Source: Sipunculus nudus (Eukaryota; Annelida; Sipuncula; Golfingiida; Sipunculidae). Taken from it: a DNA stretch of 64,000 nt. Below are positions 1 through 11,469 of the stretch, one piece after another. Below the pieces are notes generated by a model. It made no database searches. It was not told the DNA's origin and saw nothing but the letters and a program-made list of their open reading frames with translations. The translations under genes and the position numbers were made by a program. The stretch is taken from contig CM049314.1 of the NCBI GenBank assembly GCA_026874595.1, positions 27,911,729-27,975,728 on the forward strand, given 5' to 3'. Every line of letters starts with the position of its first letter. Positions within the stretch are counted from its first letter, which is position 1.

Positions 1-484
1 GAAACTTTGCTCAGATAATATAACAAAAATTCTAATACATGTATTTTGCTATGAAGGACTGGGTTTCCCTTTCACTTCTGCACCGTTCTAAATAGGCTTT
101 CTTTAATGAAACTGGAGCGGGTGGAAAGAAGAATATAAGGTAATTTCTGTTCCAATTAAGCCTTATGATTTCTTTAAAATAGCCATATATCAAGATTAAA
201 AGCACCATCTGCTTTACAATCGAGTAACCGACTTCATTTACCCCCAATAAATAGATGTAAGGACTGAACCACGACAATGCATATCTTGTCCCTTTCATTG
301 ACTAAAATATTAAGCTGACCTCTTACTTGCACCAGATGATCCATCAACTTTGACGTGACGTCATAATAAAATACATGCACCCCCCCCCCCATGAAAAGAT
401 GCAGGTGTACTATGAACAATGTTCTTAAAATTTACTAACTCAGTACTTTACAACGATCAGTGTTATTCCGGCAACTATAACACC
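1..484. other. No gene seen
   Basis: Short frames here have no recognisable protein character. A poly-C run lies at about 380-390. Nothing else can be supported. Confidence 0.5.
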
Positions 485-705
485 TATTATACACACCTAT
501 TAGTGTACTTGTATACACATACATGTATACATATATACACTTACACATACCCACACATATACCCATATACATATACATACACACATATATACATATATAT
601 ACATATATATATACATACGTGCATACATACACATGCACTCATAATTACATATACATACATAATAAATACACACTAACACACATACATATAGATACCTATG
701 TATAA
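485..705. repeat. (TACA/TATA)n microsatellite
   Basis: Imperfect array of TACA, TATA and CACA steps. It creates Tyr/Thr/His/Ile-rich open frames on both strands, which are low-complexity artefacts and not genes. Confidence 0.9.
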
Positions 706-1514
706 GTGATTACCCCTTAACACAGCCTTTTATCATCCTTGCGATTGTTCCAGTTTTTGCCATGAAACAAGGATTGCCCCCTCAGGTGAAATAGATCCGA
801 TCTTAAGTATAAGTCTGAATTATTAATAATCCTTATGTATAAGTTATTGCTTTCTGGTATTCTTCTTTTCAAGGAATATATATGCTTGCGCATTAAAGCA
901 TCAATGTGGCAAAAGTAATCAAATATTTCTAACCAAGGTTTCATGAAAATAATTCCTTGACAGGCTAAAAGAAATTTACTTCAGGCAAATAGGTCCGACT
1001 TACATGTGACAGAAGGTGGCCCTCCCAAGTTCAACAGAATGGTAACAGTGTTCCTTGTGTACCATGCTTTTAACGTATATGTACAGAAAAGCAATTGGAC
1101 ATGCACGGAGGATATTATGCTTGTAGTATTAACAGCTGTTTCCAGAAGTTATGTTGGTAAGAACAAAGTGAGTTTATTTCTACATCCAGGGATCGGCATA
1201 ACCACTCCAATGCCCTAGTATACAGCAGTGCCTGTAGACTTCCCTTTTAACATCCTTGAAGATTTCAAAACCCCCTTCAGCTGCAGTACACCGCTTTATA
1301 CTTATTTTATATTCCTATATACCTTAACAATATGATTTGTTTTACAGCTTATTAAAAGGACATACATGCTTGATTAACTAATAGGGGAAAGAAATTAAAA
1401 CATAATTAAACATTGTTAAATTTAACAATGTTAATCAATAATACAATTATTAATGCTCCTGGTTATCCTATGACTTTATGTATTCCGTACATTCCTCAAT
1501 AAGAGCGAAATATG

Positions 1515-1515
<1 letters not shown>
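706..1515. other. No gene seen
   Basis: AT-rich sequence with short, unconvincing frames on both strands. No splice-flanked coding exon or known repeat was recognised. Confidence 0.4.

Positions 1516-1565
<50 letters not shown>
1516..1565. repeat. (AT)n microsatellite
   Basis: About 24 uninterrupted AT dinucleotides. Confidence 0.95.
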
Positions 1566-1569
<4 letters not shown>

Positions 1570-1631
1570 GCATTGTTCACATAATATTCAATGCATCAAG
1601 GCGATAGTGCTCTGCCATACGAGAGCGTTTC

Positions 1632-1793
1632 TAATTAATTAATGTTCAGTTAGTTTGCAATATTGCCGTTGCTCTCACTCATCAGGTACCGCAGTGATGA
1701 GCAATGAGTGAGAGCAACTTTTAACATTGCTCCCATGAAACAGTACTGTTGTACCAACGGATGAAGTCAAACTAACTGAACACTAATTAATTA
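1632..1793. repeat. Foldback (nested inverted repeat), MITE-like
   Basis: Two nested inverted repeats share one centre. The outer arms, 1632-1656 and 1769-1793, are about 25 bp with one mismatch. The inner arms, 1668-1682 (GTTGCTCTCACTCAT) and 1704-1718, are perfect over 15 bp. The whole 162-bp block could form a cruciform. It sits between AT-rich stretches, so target-site duplications cannot be assigned. It is probably a small non-autonomous foldback element; its family is unknown. Confidence 0.6.
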
Positions 1794-1838
1794 TATATAT
1801 TTATTTATATTTATATATATTTATATATATATGTATAA

Positions 1839-1901
<63 letters not shown>

Positions 1902-1921
1902 GATAGAGAGAGAGAGAGAGA
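1785..1921. repeat. Compound (AT)n-(AG)n microsatellite
   Basis: Imperfect TTTATATAT and (AT)n sequence runs into about 30 AG repeats, with single interruptions at GACAGAG and GATAGAG. It directly precedes the hammerhead-like motif at 1960-1997. Confidence 0.93.
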
Positions 1922-1959
1922 TTTGTAGAATGAATTTTAGGCATTTTTTAACTAAATAC

Positions 1960-1997
1960 TTTCGTACCACATACACATAGCGTGTGCCACTCTTCAG
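1960..1997 (-). ncRNA. Candidate hammerhead-ribozyme core, Penelope-like element terminus
   Basis: Read on the minus strand, 1991-1997 gives CTGAAGA (fits CUGANGA). A stem follows (1984-1990 GTGGCAC pairing 1964-1970 GTGGTAC with one G-G mismatch, loop about 13 nt), then GAAA at 1960-1963. This matches the catalytic-core order of type I hammerheads described in Penelope-like retroelements, whose ends commonly read ..CCTGAAGA.., and it lies beside a microsatellite. Stem III and the NUH cleavage site are not convincing, and no RT/GIY-YIG frame was found. It may be a degenerate terminus or a chance match. Confidence 0.35.
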
Positions 1998-1999
1998 GT

Positions 2000-2740
2000 G
2001 ATGTAGGTTAATAGTTTCCGTTGCTGTAAATCCCGGTTATGGGGGTCTTTGTTTATAGTAAGTTCACTTTGGTCAGGACCAGCTTTACAGTGTCGTTTAT
2101 CTTTGATGAAGACCGGCTTCTGGTACTGTCTGCATGTATTGTCTACAGCTGCTTGAATAGTCTCAGAAATACAAGTAAAATGCCGGGGAAACGTAAAAAA
2201 TACATGGTTGGTACTACCAATTATAATAACCTAAGAATATTTTGCATGACCAATGAGCATACCGAATTTGGAACCTAGGCAATATTGCTGTCATTTATGT
2301 CCCCAAGTACTGAAACAATTTATTATAAGCAATGTTGATATTGTTTTGTAGCTAGTAATTATTCACTTAGGTGGACCTTAACCTTACAATAACTATTAAT
2401 AACGTCACTAAATACAACATGGCAAATAAAACAAACTAATTTATTAACAGTATTTTGTATTTTATAATGAGTTGCATCAGTTTTCTATCTCTCGCCCATT
2501 TATTATCTATACATTTAAACAGCGTAAGGCGATTTTTATCATTTCCGTATCTCCTCTGATACCGCCGTACGGATTGCCGTGAATCTCAACATACATAAGC
2601 TCCGGGTTTGTCCGATAGATTTCACCAACTTTTATTTGCAATATTTGCTTACTACGTGCATAATTCATAATTTTAGTATTTTCTCCCTCGCATGTGCCTC
2701 TTTTCTTTGTGTCTTCGGGCAAGGTAACACAATGGCTATT
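2000..2740. other. No gene seen; half of a diverged repeat pair
   Basis: About 2515-2645 resembles about 3660-3800: both contain GCGTAA, then TTCCGTATCTCC, then a CCGTA(C/T)GGATTG block. This suggests an old dispersed repeat. The small frames overlapping on both strands are not supported as coding. Confidence 0.35.
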
Positions 2741-3040
2741 GAGTGTGTGATGGCCGGACAGAGTTACACCGCGGGCGCCCTATCGAGGGTTTTCGTACAA
2801 TTTGCGGTTACCGGCCCGAAATAATCCTCATCGGCAATCTCTTTTCCAAAGGGGGATCTTTGAAAGAATTGTTTTGCAGGCCTTCCTGCGAACGGGGGTC
2901 GCATAAGGAGGGCTCCAACCTGCGACCCCCATCAAATGACCTGATATGCTTGAGTGCACATTTACCAGGTTGCAGGACTCCGTGATGGTTAAACAGGCGC
3001 ACACGGTCGCACGAAGTCCAAGGCCTTGACAAATATTCAC
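2740..3040. other. GC-richer block with hairpin; possible SINE-like sequence
   Basis: A perfect 10-bp stem (GGGGGTCGCA at 2894-2903 with TGCGACCCCC at 2921-2930) flanks a loop. On the minus strand GGTTGGAGCCC is one base from a tRNA B-box core (GGTTCGANNCC). The block is distinctly more GC-rich than its surroundings. A tRNA-derived SINE is possible, but no clear A box or tail was found. Confidence 0.2.
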
Positions 3041-4719
3041 CAACATGTGCATTTGTAGGCCTACTATGTAACAGATGTAAAGAAAATGTTAACCAAATTC
3101 ACGTCGTGGTTGGTACAGTGTGATGTGTACACATGTGGAGCGGCACCACCAAAGTTGTAAACACATGATATCGACTTAAAATGTTTTGACAATCGAAATT
3201 CTTTCTCATTTCTGCATTTACAAATGTAAAATACCTGTATAATTGTTAATTTAATACGTTTGTACTGGTAGTTGTTTCTTTAACATGCATATGCCATCTC
3301 ATTTTCAATAATATTTATGTAATACATTTTGTTTTTAAAGACTTTATATTCTTTCATTCAGTATGTATGCTTATTACGTATAAGTCATGGCCATCAATGT
3401 TACTATTTTCACAAATACAACTGGTATTTTTGCATTTTCTTCTTAGGTCTATTCCATGGACGGTTTCTTTTGTATGTATATGCTAGTTGATAATGTTGAC
3501 TAGTGTCTCATGTCACATGGTACAGGTGTTGGTGACTATTTTTCAAAGACCCTGACCACGTTAGGCACTGGCTTAGGACGACCGAGTGTGACTGTACGCT
3601 GTTCCGAAACATGTTACGAACGCTGTTTCAATAGATTATTTTCCACAACACAATACATATAATGGACCAATATATTAATAGCGTAACGAGATTCGTGTGA
3701 TTTTCCGTATCTCCGGAGTTCCGGTGGATTTCCAATAACACCGTATGGATTGTCGTGTGCGCCCCAAACCGTGTGGAGCACGGGTAATTTCTTCTATAAA
3801 GGTATAAAGTTTATACAGTGATACCGGTATCTCCCTATGTGTGTAACGTCAAACATGAACATCGCGAACCAAGCAAAATAATAAATATGATAGGTTGGTA
3901 TCTTAGCCTTAGTAACAGTTGCTTCGTTCAAAGAAAACGATAGTGATCCTATGGCAACTGATGGGAAAATGTTGCAACATCGATATTTTTAATTAGGAAA
4001 CTTTGCGATATTGATTAGGTCCTTTCATAGCAAGACATGTATGGGCACATTTAACAATGTCTTTTCAGCATAATTAGCTATATACATGGCCGCAAAGTTA
4101 TCATTAAGGTCATGTGCATGCGCATGGACATATCATGGATAAACAACGAACTTTGGCCATCTGAACTTGAACTACAGGTGTTGCAGGTTTCCAATAAATG
4201 TTTACCAGGAACTCCCTTGATGCTAGGTTAGAAGTTTCCATGCCAAACTGCTGCAGCTTGTTAATTATTATTTACAGTATACTCAAATCATGTTCTGGGT
4301 GCTGCAAACTATAATTTTTGGCCAGACACGTGCAGAATGTAGGACACCATGAGTTAATCTCACGTCTCAGGAGATTGGCCAATACTTTCAAGCCCTTTTT
4401 TTGTTTGTGCCCTGTCCGACTGTCTGGGCGCTCCCAATCATGTTTTGAACAGTCGCCCGCAGAATATGTCATTATGACCTAGTTATAGGTTTCTACGAAC
4501 GTTTGCCATCAAAGGTGCTCAAAGCATTTTTTATTTCTATACCTTCCAGAATGTAATTTTCATGTATCCTAGAACGTTCGCCCTAGACCCTTGCCAATAT
4601 TTTATTAGAAGAATTGAGGCCTAATGTATACAATTTGGGAACCGTCTGACTATATGAATACTAAAATTTATGTTATTTATGTTTACAACCCATTCGATTC
4701 AATTAAAGGACTATAAGAA
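3041..4719. other. No gene seen
   Basis: AT-rich intergenic sequence containing the second member of the diverged repeat pair (about 3660-3800). No coding exon recognised. Confidence 0.4.
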
Positions 4720-5645
4720 AAGTGTGGCGCCACCAGCCTGCCTTGAAGAACGAATGAAATTATTGATAATCCATATGCATGGAAAAAAATAATGGCAATT
4801 GGTGCATTATTTATTCAGATACCGGAATTTTGGTGGCCCATTTTTAATTATTCTGGGGTGCACAAACAGGGCCCATAACACAGGGAATATTTATCGCAGT
4901 GACTTTTTTTGAGTGTCCAAGGAGATTTGTCAAGGTGCTCCCTGGATGTGAAGTTTGAAGATTCCAGGTCAAACAGTTTTTATATGTGTTTTGTTAGAAG
5001 AGAGGATGGATGACAGACAGAGAGTGATCGCTCTAGCTAGGATGACTTTCAATCGAGCTAACAATATAAGAAATAGTAAAGAAATGCTGGTGTCCACGCC
5101 TGTCTTCATGAACTAACAAAACTAGTCATAATCAATTACAAAAAACTTTAAGGACACTAGATTAAAACAAAGATGAGAAACTAACACCTTGCTGTTATTC
5201 TAAAATATATAGAAATAATGCAGGAAAATAAAATAAAATACAAGTGTGATTCCAGTCCTCGGAAAATGGTAAAACGGCTCGTAATAAAAAACATATGAGT
5301 TTTCATGACATTTGATGAAAGCAAAGATGAGAAAAAGACATTTTGCAGTAATTTGACAGCCTTAAAATACAGATAAATGTGAGTGAAAATGGAAAATGAC
5401 ATATTTTAAGTTGCCGACGAGTACTCTTCCGGAAGTGAAGAGACTATTCTTGACCAATAGTGAAGGCAAGATTCATTGCAATCCATGTACTTATTATTGA
5501 GATACAGGAGATTTTGTATTCAATTTGTATCCAAAAAGAACATATGTCACGGTGAAGTAAGTTCAGGTTTCCAACGAGATTTTGCAAGAACCTCCCAATT
5601 ATCCTTGCTCTATCCGGGAGGATCTTCCCAGAGATGCTGAACATA
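4720..5645 (+). repeat. Family R fragment (GGCGCCACC, cytosine/GGAC-poor and terminal modules)
   Basis: Contains the module order seen in other family R copies: TGGCGCCACCAG, a GATACCGGAATTTTGG / ATTATTCTGGGG block, GGAGATTTGTCAAGGTGCTCC, then AAAGAGTGATCGCTCTAGCT-like terminal sequence at about 5025-5070. After this come partial modules (GAAACTAACACCTTGCTG; AAGGCAAGATTCATTGCAAT). No protein is encoded. Confidence 0.7.
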
Positions 5646-6059
5646 CGTTCTACTTAGACTGAATAAACTGTCTTTAACAAAAACTTGGCAGATGTCAGAT
5701 TGTCAGATTGACAAGGGCAGTAAAAATGACCCTATGCCATCCTCCAAAAAATAAAGAAATCAGTTGTAGTCTTCTGCAGGTGCTGGATCTGCCAAGTAGA
5801 TAGGGACTTCAGACGAAAAGCCATGGATGTTTGGTGAATTAATAAAAAAAAAATAAATAAACCTCTGGAGGTTATCCATATGCATTGAAAGGTGACAACT
5901 GTCATCTCCTCAATACAGTAGCTGATCCACTATTATTTAAGTAACATCAACGCATATACTCACGTAAACCTTAGGTGCACTCGATCACCTCTCCTTGCAA
6001 ATGATGTAACTAAAGCAGCTTATTCCTGTGCCGTTGTTTATTATGTCTAGCATTCATTT
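5646..6059. other. No gene seen
   Basis: Short AT-rich stretch with poly-A runs and no recognisable feature. Confidence 0.4.
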
Positions 6060-6208
6060 ATTTAAGAAGCCTAAGGTTTAAAAAATGTTTTAAAGTACTC
6101 ATTAATATACTAGTTAAGACCGAGTACTTATGTTGAAAATGTGTACGCTCTAGAAAGTACTCATCAGTAAGAGTACTTCGAGTACGAGTACTTTTTGACC
6201 GAACTCTG
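6060..6208 (-). mobile_element. hAT-like transposon terminus with GTACT subterminal repeats
   Basis: Read on the minus strand from 6208 the sequence starts CAGAGTTCGGTCAAAAAGTA and continues with at least six AGTACT/GTACTC motifs. This is the layout of hAT (Tol2/Ac class) ends: a CAGAG-type terminal base pattern followed by many short transposase-binding repeats. No matching opposite end or transposase was found at lower coordinates, so this is probably a single surviving terminus. The match is to the general hAT pattern, not to a particular named family. Confidence 0.4.
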
Positions 6209-7309
6209 CTGCCACAGGTAACGCTTTTATCCCTTTTTATTTTCATCAGCTATAAACAATTCCTGCGTATGGTTTGTCCGCCCTAATTTGTCTGAACCTA
6301 TGTATTTAAAATTTAAAAACAAAAACATCGGCCATGACATTTAATTAAAAAGATGGATTATATGTATTTTATATACTTTGGGAATGTTCAAAAATGGGAT
6401 GCAAACTCTCCCTTGCTGTATAAGATACCGGGATGTCACAGCGGAATTATGTTTATCCATAGTTCAGCAGGTCTTGACTAAACCAGATTTTCTTATATAT
6501 GATCATTGCTTTGTTTCGGCTTGTTTGTACATCCGAAACTATTGCTGAAAAAGTTTATTCAAAGCTTTATTCTCCTTCCTTCCGACTGTCTTATTACTTT
6601 ACTAAGAACTATTTTACGAATTCAATCAAGTAAGATGTCTCTGAGGAAGTTGTTGGATATGCATGTCGTAATAATATAGTAAATTTTATGAAAGGGGTGT
6701 GCAGAGAGGAGAATTAGCATTGTCTAAGAGACAAGATGTTCATTTAGCAGGAGAAGCCTATTTTAAACCGAACTTAGCGCTTAAAAAATACAAAGTTACG
6801 CGGCAATTGAGGCGGTAGCGGTTGTGGCGGGGTCTCTTACCGGAGCTGCAAGCAGCACTGTGGTGATACAAACGAATTTCCAACCGAACTTTCTGATTCA
6901 GCTTCGGTTTCTGTTTTCGAAGTACTAAGTTGAGAAAGTTTGATATCAATTATGATAAAAATTATTTTATCCATGTCTCTGGAGATTTGTTAGAAACATC
7001 TTCAACACATTATACATGTAAATAGATAAGGGAAAAGAAAAATACATAAATCTAGTAAAATACGTATTTGTAATATTGAAATAATTTGATATTAACAAGT
7101 AATTCCATACCTTGTTAAGGGGACAATGAATAAATGCAGGTAACAAGTAAAACGTTTGCATGACACCGTTAAGCTATGCATCGAAGACGTGGTGCGATAA
7201 CTTGTCCACAATGTTTTGTATGTGATAATGAGGATAAAGGCGTTACTTGACAAAGAAGCCCGGAAAAAAACAACGTGAATTAATGCAGAATCGGATGACT
7301 GAACGTCAC
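6209..7309. other. No gene seen
   Basis: AT-rich intergenic sequence. Frames on the minus strand (for example 6758-7161) have no domain character. Confidence 0.4.
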
Positions 7310-7495
7310 CTGACCTGCAGCGATCGCTCTTTTCAACAGCCCCTCCATCTGTCTGTCCGTCTGTCGGTGCGTTAGCAAGGCACAAATCTTAACCGTTTGA
7401 CCTAGACTTTTCTAACTTCATTTCCTGGGAGGTCCTTGAAAAGTCTTCTTGGACACCTGCAACAAGGTAACTGCAGCCTACATTCTCCGAGTTAT
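7310..7495 (-). repeat. Family R 3' end fragment, minus orientation
   Basis: Reverse-complement of the terminal module: GCGATCGCTC, then CTGTCTGTCCGTCTGTC (the GGAC array on the other strand), GGCACAAATC, a CTAGACTTTTCTAACTTC block and CTCCGAGTTATGGGG. It is one of only two clear minus-oriented ends in the window. Confidence 0.75.
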
Positions 7496-7524
7496 GGGGC
7501 GTGTTTCGGCACCAAAGAAAAAAC

Positions 7525-8800
7525 AAGGGACCCATGGGTCACGTCGCTCAGCTTAATTTTGAAATATTTTAGCAAATGCAAAATATACGTATTTCTTTGA
7601 TCAAGTTTATAAATGTTATACATTTGTAATATAACATATATATCTGAACATATAAGTTGATTCACAATTCTAAGCTGCATCATTTTTTTTTTTAATTATT
7701 TGGTCATAAAACAATTAATATATAAAAATAACATTTGATTTAGAAAATTAGAATTCACAATTTTAAATTGCATCACTATTTATCAATAATTTGGCTCATA
7801 TATATTATAGGTATGCATACTTATCGGTTTAATTAAATTTTGATTTCCTAAAATTATTTTAAATAAAATAAGTTTCTTTTTCAATGCTTCATTACCAGAT
7901 GGCATCGTGTGGGTTACTTCTTGAATTACTTTTTCAAGAAAATTTTTGCATATTGAAGTGGAAACAGCATTACAATTAAGGAAATACAGTTCAAACAATG
8001 ATAATTATTGGTAAAAACCTGTTGGTCGGCTGGGTCTGAGAATAGCTGTACACCTGCCACAGCATGGGATTTGACCAAGTGACCTATGACAATCAAATCA
8101 AGCACCCTGCCACAGCTGACCCCTTAGTGACCATAAGTAGGCTGGAGTTTCACAATGGCCAGTGAATACAACAAGAGCCTCCAAAAAAATCAATAACTAG
8201 TTTTTTATGTTCAAATCTGAGATTTAAACAGATGAAGTCCTTATGTGTATATGCTGTGAACATTAAAATTGAAAGTACTTACAAGAAAAAAAGTGCTAAT
8301 AACTTTACAAAAATGCAAAAAAAAAGCTGATCTAATTCTTGGGATACAATTAAATCTTGATTAAATAAAGTTATATCACTGAAAAAAAGTCTCTTACTTT
8401 AGCAATGATCATAATAAGTGAGCAAATATTTTACCTTGTTATTTTACGATAGGCATTATGTTTGGGCACATAACTTTAAGAAATTACACAATACTGACCT
8501 AATTTTCGGTATTTACATAGGAAATATAGGGGAATGGTTATTTTAAATATAATTAATATCAGTTTAGTATTTTTTTAAATATACAGTCTTCAAGTGTAAA
8601 AAAAGGTTTTTATGAAAGTTTTTTCTTCATATCTCAAAGGAACGAAGTCGTAGTGACCAAATGTTTAGTATGGTAGAACATTTTGGGGACCTCAAAACTT
8701 GCCCTGTTTACGGACGTCCGGATGGGTGGCCGGACGGACGGACAAAGGGCTGAAAAAGGAACACGACTATAGCTCAGATGACTTATAGTCAGCTGACCTA
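7525..8800 (+). repeat. Family R, near-complete copy (A-type body)
   Basis: The 5' end is at 7529-7540 (GACCCATGGGTC) followed by GTCGCTCAGCTT. The 3' end has a GGAC array (8728-8743) and the terminal hairpin ending in GTCAGCTGACCTAAAA near 8800. The AT-rich body shares blocks in the same order with 15430-16300 and 24813-26222, for example TTATGTGTATATGCTGTGAA and GTGAGCAAATAT. There is no coding potential, so this is a non-autonomous element. Confidence 0.8.
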
Positions 8801-8809
8801 AAAATAAAA

Positions 8810-10560
8810 CAGAATCTCCTGTATCTCAAAATCTCCTGTATTTCTATAATTATTGCATGGATTGAATCTTGATTAGGACTAATTGCATCAGTTTCTAAAG
8901 AGTGGTGGGTGCCTTCTGTATTTTTTTCCATTTTTACGCATTTTGTATTATTTTAGATTGTCAAATTACAGCAAGGTGTCAGCATCTTAGCGGTGGTTTT
9001 ATCTAGTGTCCTGAAACTTCACACATTTATGGACCATATGCATTTACATCATTTTCCAAAGACTGGTGGCGCCACCTACATGTGTTCTATATTTCACGCG
9101 TTGTCCCTGTCTTCTTACGCATCGAATTACAGCAAGGTGTCCGTTTCTTATCTGTGATTCCATCTACTGTCTTGATACGTCATGTGATCATTGATGTTGA
9201 CTAGTTTTTATCATTATCATCAAAAAGTCATCTGAGCAAAGCGATCACTCCTTGTCCATCAGCCCTACACCTGCCCGCATTCAAGGCACAAATCATGACA
9301 ATTTGACCTTGAATCTTCTAACTTCCCATCCAGGAAGGACCTTAAAACTATCCTTGGACACCTGAATTTACGTCACTTAGACATATATTCTTTGTGTAAA
9401 AAGGCCTGTTTGTGCACCCCAGGGTAATAAAAAATGATACAAAAGCTCCATTACCTGAATAACAGCCATGATGTTATTCGATCCATCTTGATCATTGGCA
9501 CCGCCTTAATTTTTTTCTAAAAATGTTCGCATTTTTGGCTGTAATCATCAGACCTTCAAATGGTCTAACCCTTATACCTAGAATCATCTTACTATGCATC
9601 AAGAGAGGTTGCAGAGGTTTGACAACTCGAATGAGGCTATGATGATCTATTTGTTTGAGGTATTGGCCGAAAATATGATTTTCATCATGCGGACAGGCAG
9701 ACAGATTACAAATTGTATACATTAGGCCTAGAATCTTTTTAAATATCCTCGGAAATAGAAAAATAATAGCTCTGCAACTATAGGAAAAATATCGGAGCAC
9801 CCTGTATGACATATGGGCTCAAATTGTATCCCGTCAGGCCAGGAATCTTCTAATGCATCATCCAGGTAAGTTCTGGGGAAATAATCTTGGAAACCTGAAG
9901 CTAGGTCATGATGACGTATATTCTACAAGCCAAATGCATGATTTGGAACACAGAGGGTCAGATAGGGCAGAAACTGTATCCGTTAAGCCTACTTTCTTCT
10001 GACACAATGCCCTTGGAGGATCTGAGCAAATCCTAGAAACCTGAAACTAAGTTATGGTGACCATATATTCTGCCAGTAAGTGGCCAAAACTATGATCAAG
10101 AGCACTCAGACAGACAAGGAATTTTACTTTTGGACTTAGCACTTTCTAATATGTCATCCAAGAAGAACCCTGTCAAGTCTCTTTCGAATTCTGAAACTAG
10201 GTTATTGTGACATATATTCCATGAGCTATGGACATAATACCTAATTTTGATCACATGACATGTGAAAGCTAGACAGGACAAATTTTAACTGTTGGATATA
10301 GAAATGAGTTTTCCTGATGTAAAGGTAGGTCATTGCAGTGCTTCCTGTAAAATCCAAATTAAGGTCACTGTAACCTTTATTATATGAGCTATGTGAAAGT
10401 ATATAAGTCAATAAATCAGAATGACAGAAAATGTAAAAGTTTGACATAGAAAATTATAACGTAGCATATGGGGAATTTCTGGTAAAGTCTTCTTGAATAA
10501 GATCGCTGTTGCCTATTTTCTAAAGAATATGGGCCAAAACATGATTTTTAGCTCATTCTA
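8810..10560 (-). repeat. Family R modules and ~150-bp tandem array, minus orientation
   Basis: Minus-strand counterparts of the GAAACTGACACCTTGCTGTA, GGTGGCGCCACC (9063-9074) and terminal modules occur first; the terminal module is at about 9225-9260 (GTCATCTGAGCAAAGCGATC). From about 9490 there follow at least four ~150-bp units, each with a CATATATTCT(N)GAGCT-type block and a TTAGGTC/ GTTATGGTGACC block. These match the array upstream of the LRR-Ig genes in reverse orientation. Confidence 0.7.
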
Positions 10561-11030
10561 CATTCATCACTTGTGCGACAAATTCAGTTGAGCGTCACAG
10601 AAAAAAATGGGTCATTTGTTAAAATAAAAAGGTATTTATATACTAGGTTTATTTAATAGGGTAGGCAGTCGTTTATTTTGATTATTTAAATTTACATTTA
10701 CATCCTATTCTACATTTCATACTGTTTCAGTTTAAACATTAAATGCCTGGTATGCATATCTGCTTTCGCAATGCTCTTGATTAATAAAGATATTCATTAT
10801 AAAGAATTGAAAAATGTCACGTTTCTCCCAATAGTAACACTTTATGTTAGATTTCAATGCGTCTTATGTACAGGCCTTTACTTTATAGGCCTAGGACGTT
10901 TGATTTACAGCATACCAGGCAACCTTGTATTTACAGTCAAGTAAACTGTAATAATTTTCCCACTTTGCAAAAAGAATAATTGGACATCTTGTACACCTGA
11001 ACTGAACTGATTTGACAGAAAAACAATGAA
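10561..11030. other. No gene seen
   Basis: AT-rich sequence; nothing recognisable. Confidence 0.4.
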
Positions 11031-11034
11031 CACC

Positions 11035-11125
11035 AAATAATGATAAAAGAGCTAACTTTATTATATCTGTTTTTAATTTTGGTTTCCTCCCATACCATAT
11101 AAACTCAGTTAAACGTGTTCTCATA
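11035..11125 (-). mobile_element. Short LINE RT-like fragment
   Basis: The minus-strand frame begins TEFIWYGRKPKLKTDIIK. This resembles the conserved FIW-G-KPKIK segment C-terminal to the RT core of L1-type LINEs, and the FIWFGRKLKIK segment of the larger LINE at 31.1-35.6 kb. Similarity ends after about 25 residues. It is a tiny relic or a chance match. Confidence 0.35.
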
Positions 11126-11469
11126 TTTTTTTATATATTAAATTTTTTGTTTCATTTTAGGGGACGGACGGCAAAATGCATATGCAAATGTAATAAATAT
11201 ATTCTTATCATTAACTTGAAGTAAACATATAAAGACGCATTTTGCAAAGGTGAAATTACCATCAAACATTATACACGAGAATAGGTGCACAAAAAGCAAC
11301 GACTGTCCAAGGAAAGGCTGCGCTCCTGGCTTGTCCGTTGGCTGTTTGGGCATCTAAAAAGAAACAGAGAATTTCAAAATAAATGACAACATTTACTTAG
11401 CTAGAAAATTATACATGTATAAGGCAGATTAGGACAGGTTATCTCTTCAGCAGCATGTACACATATTTG

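Noticed and set aside
419-705. ORFs of Tyr/Thr/His repeats on both strands
   Set aside because: Pure translation of the TACA/TATA microsatellite.
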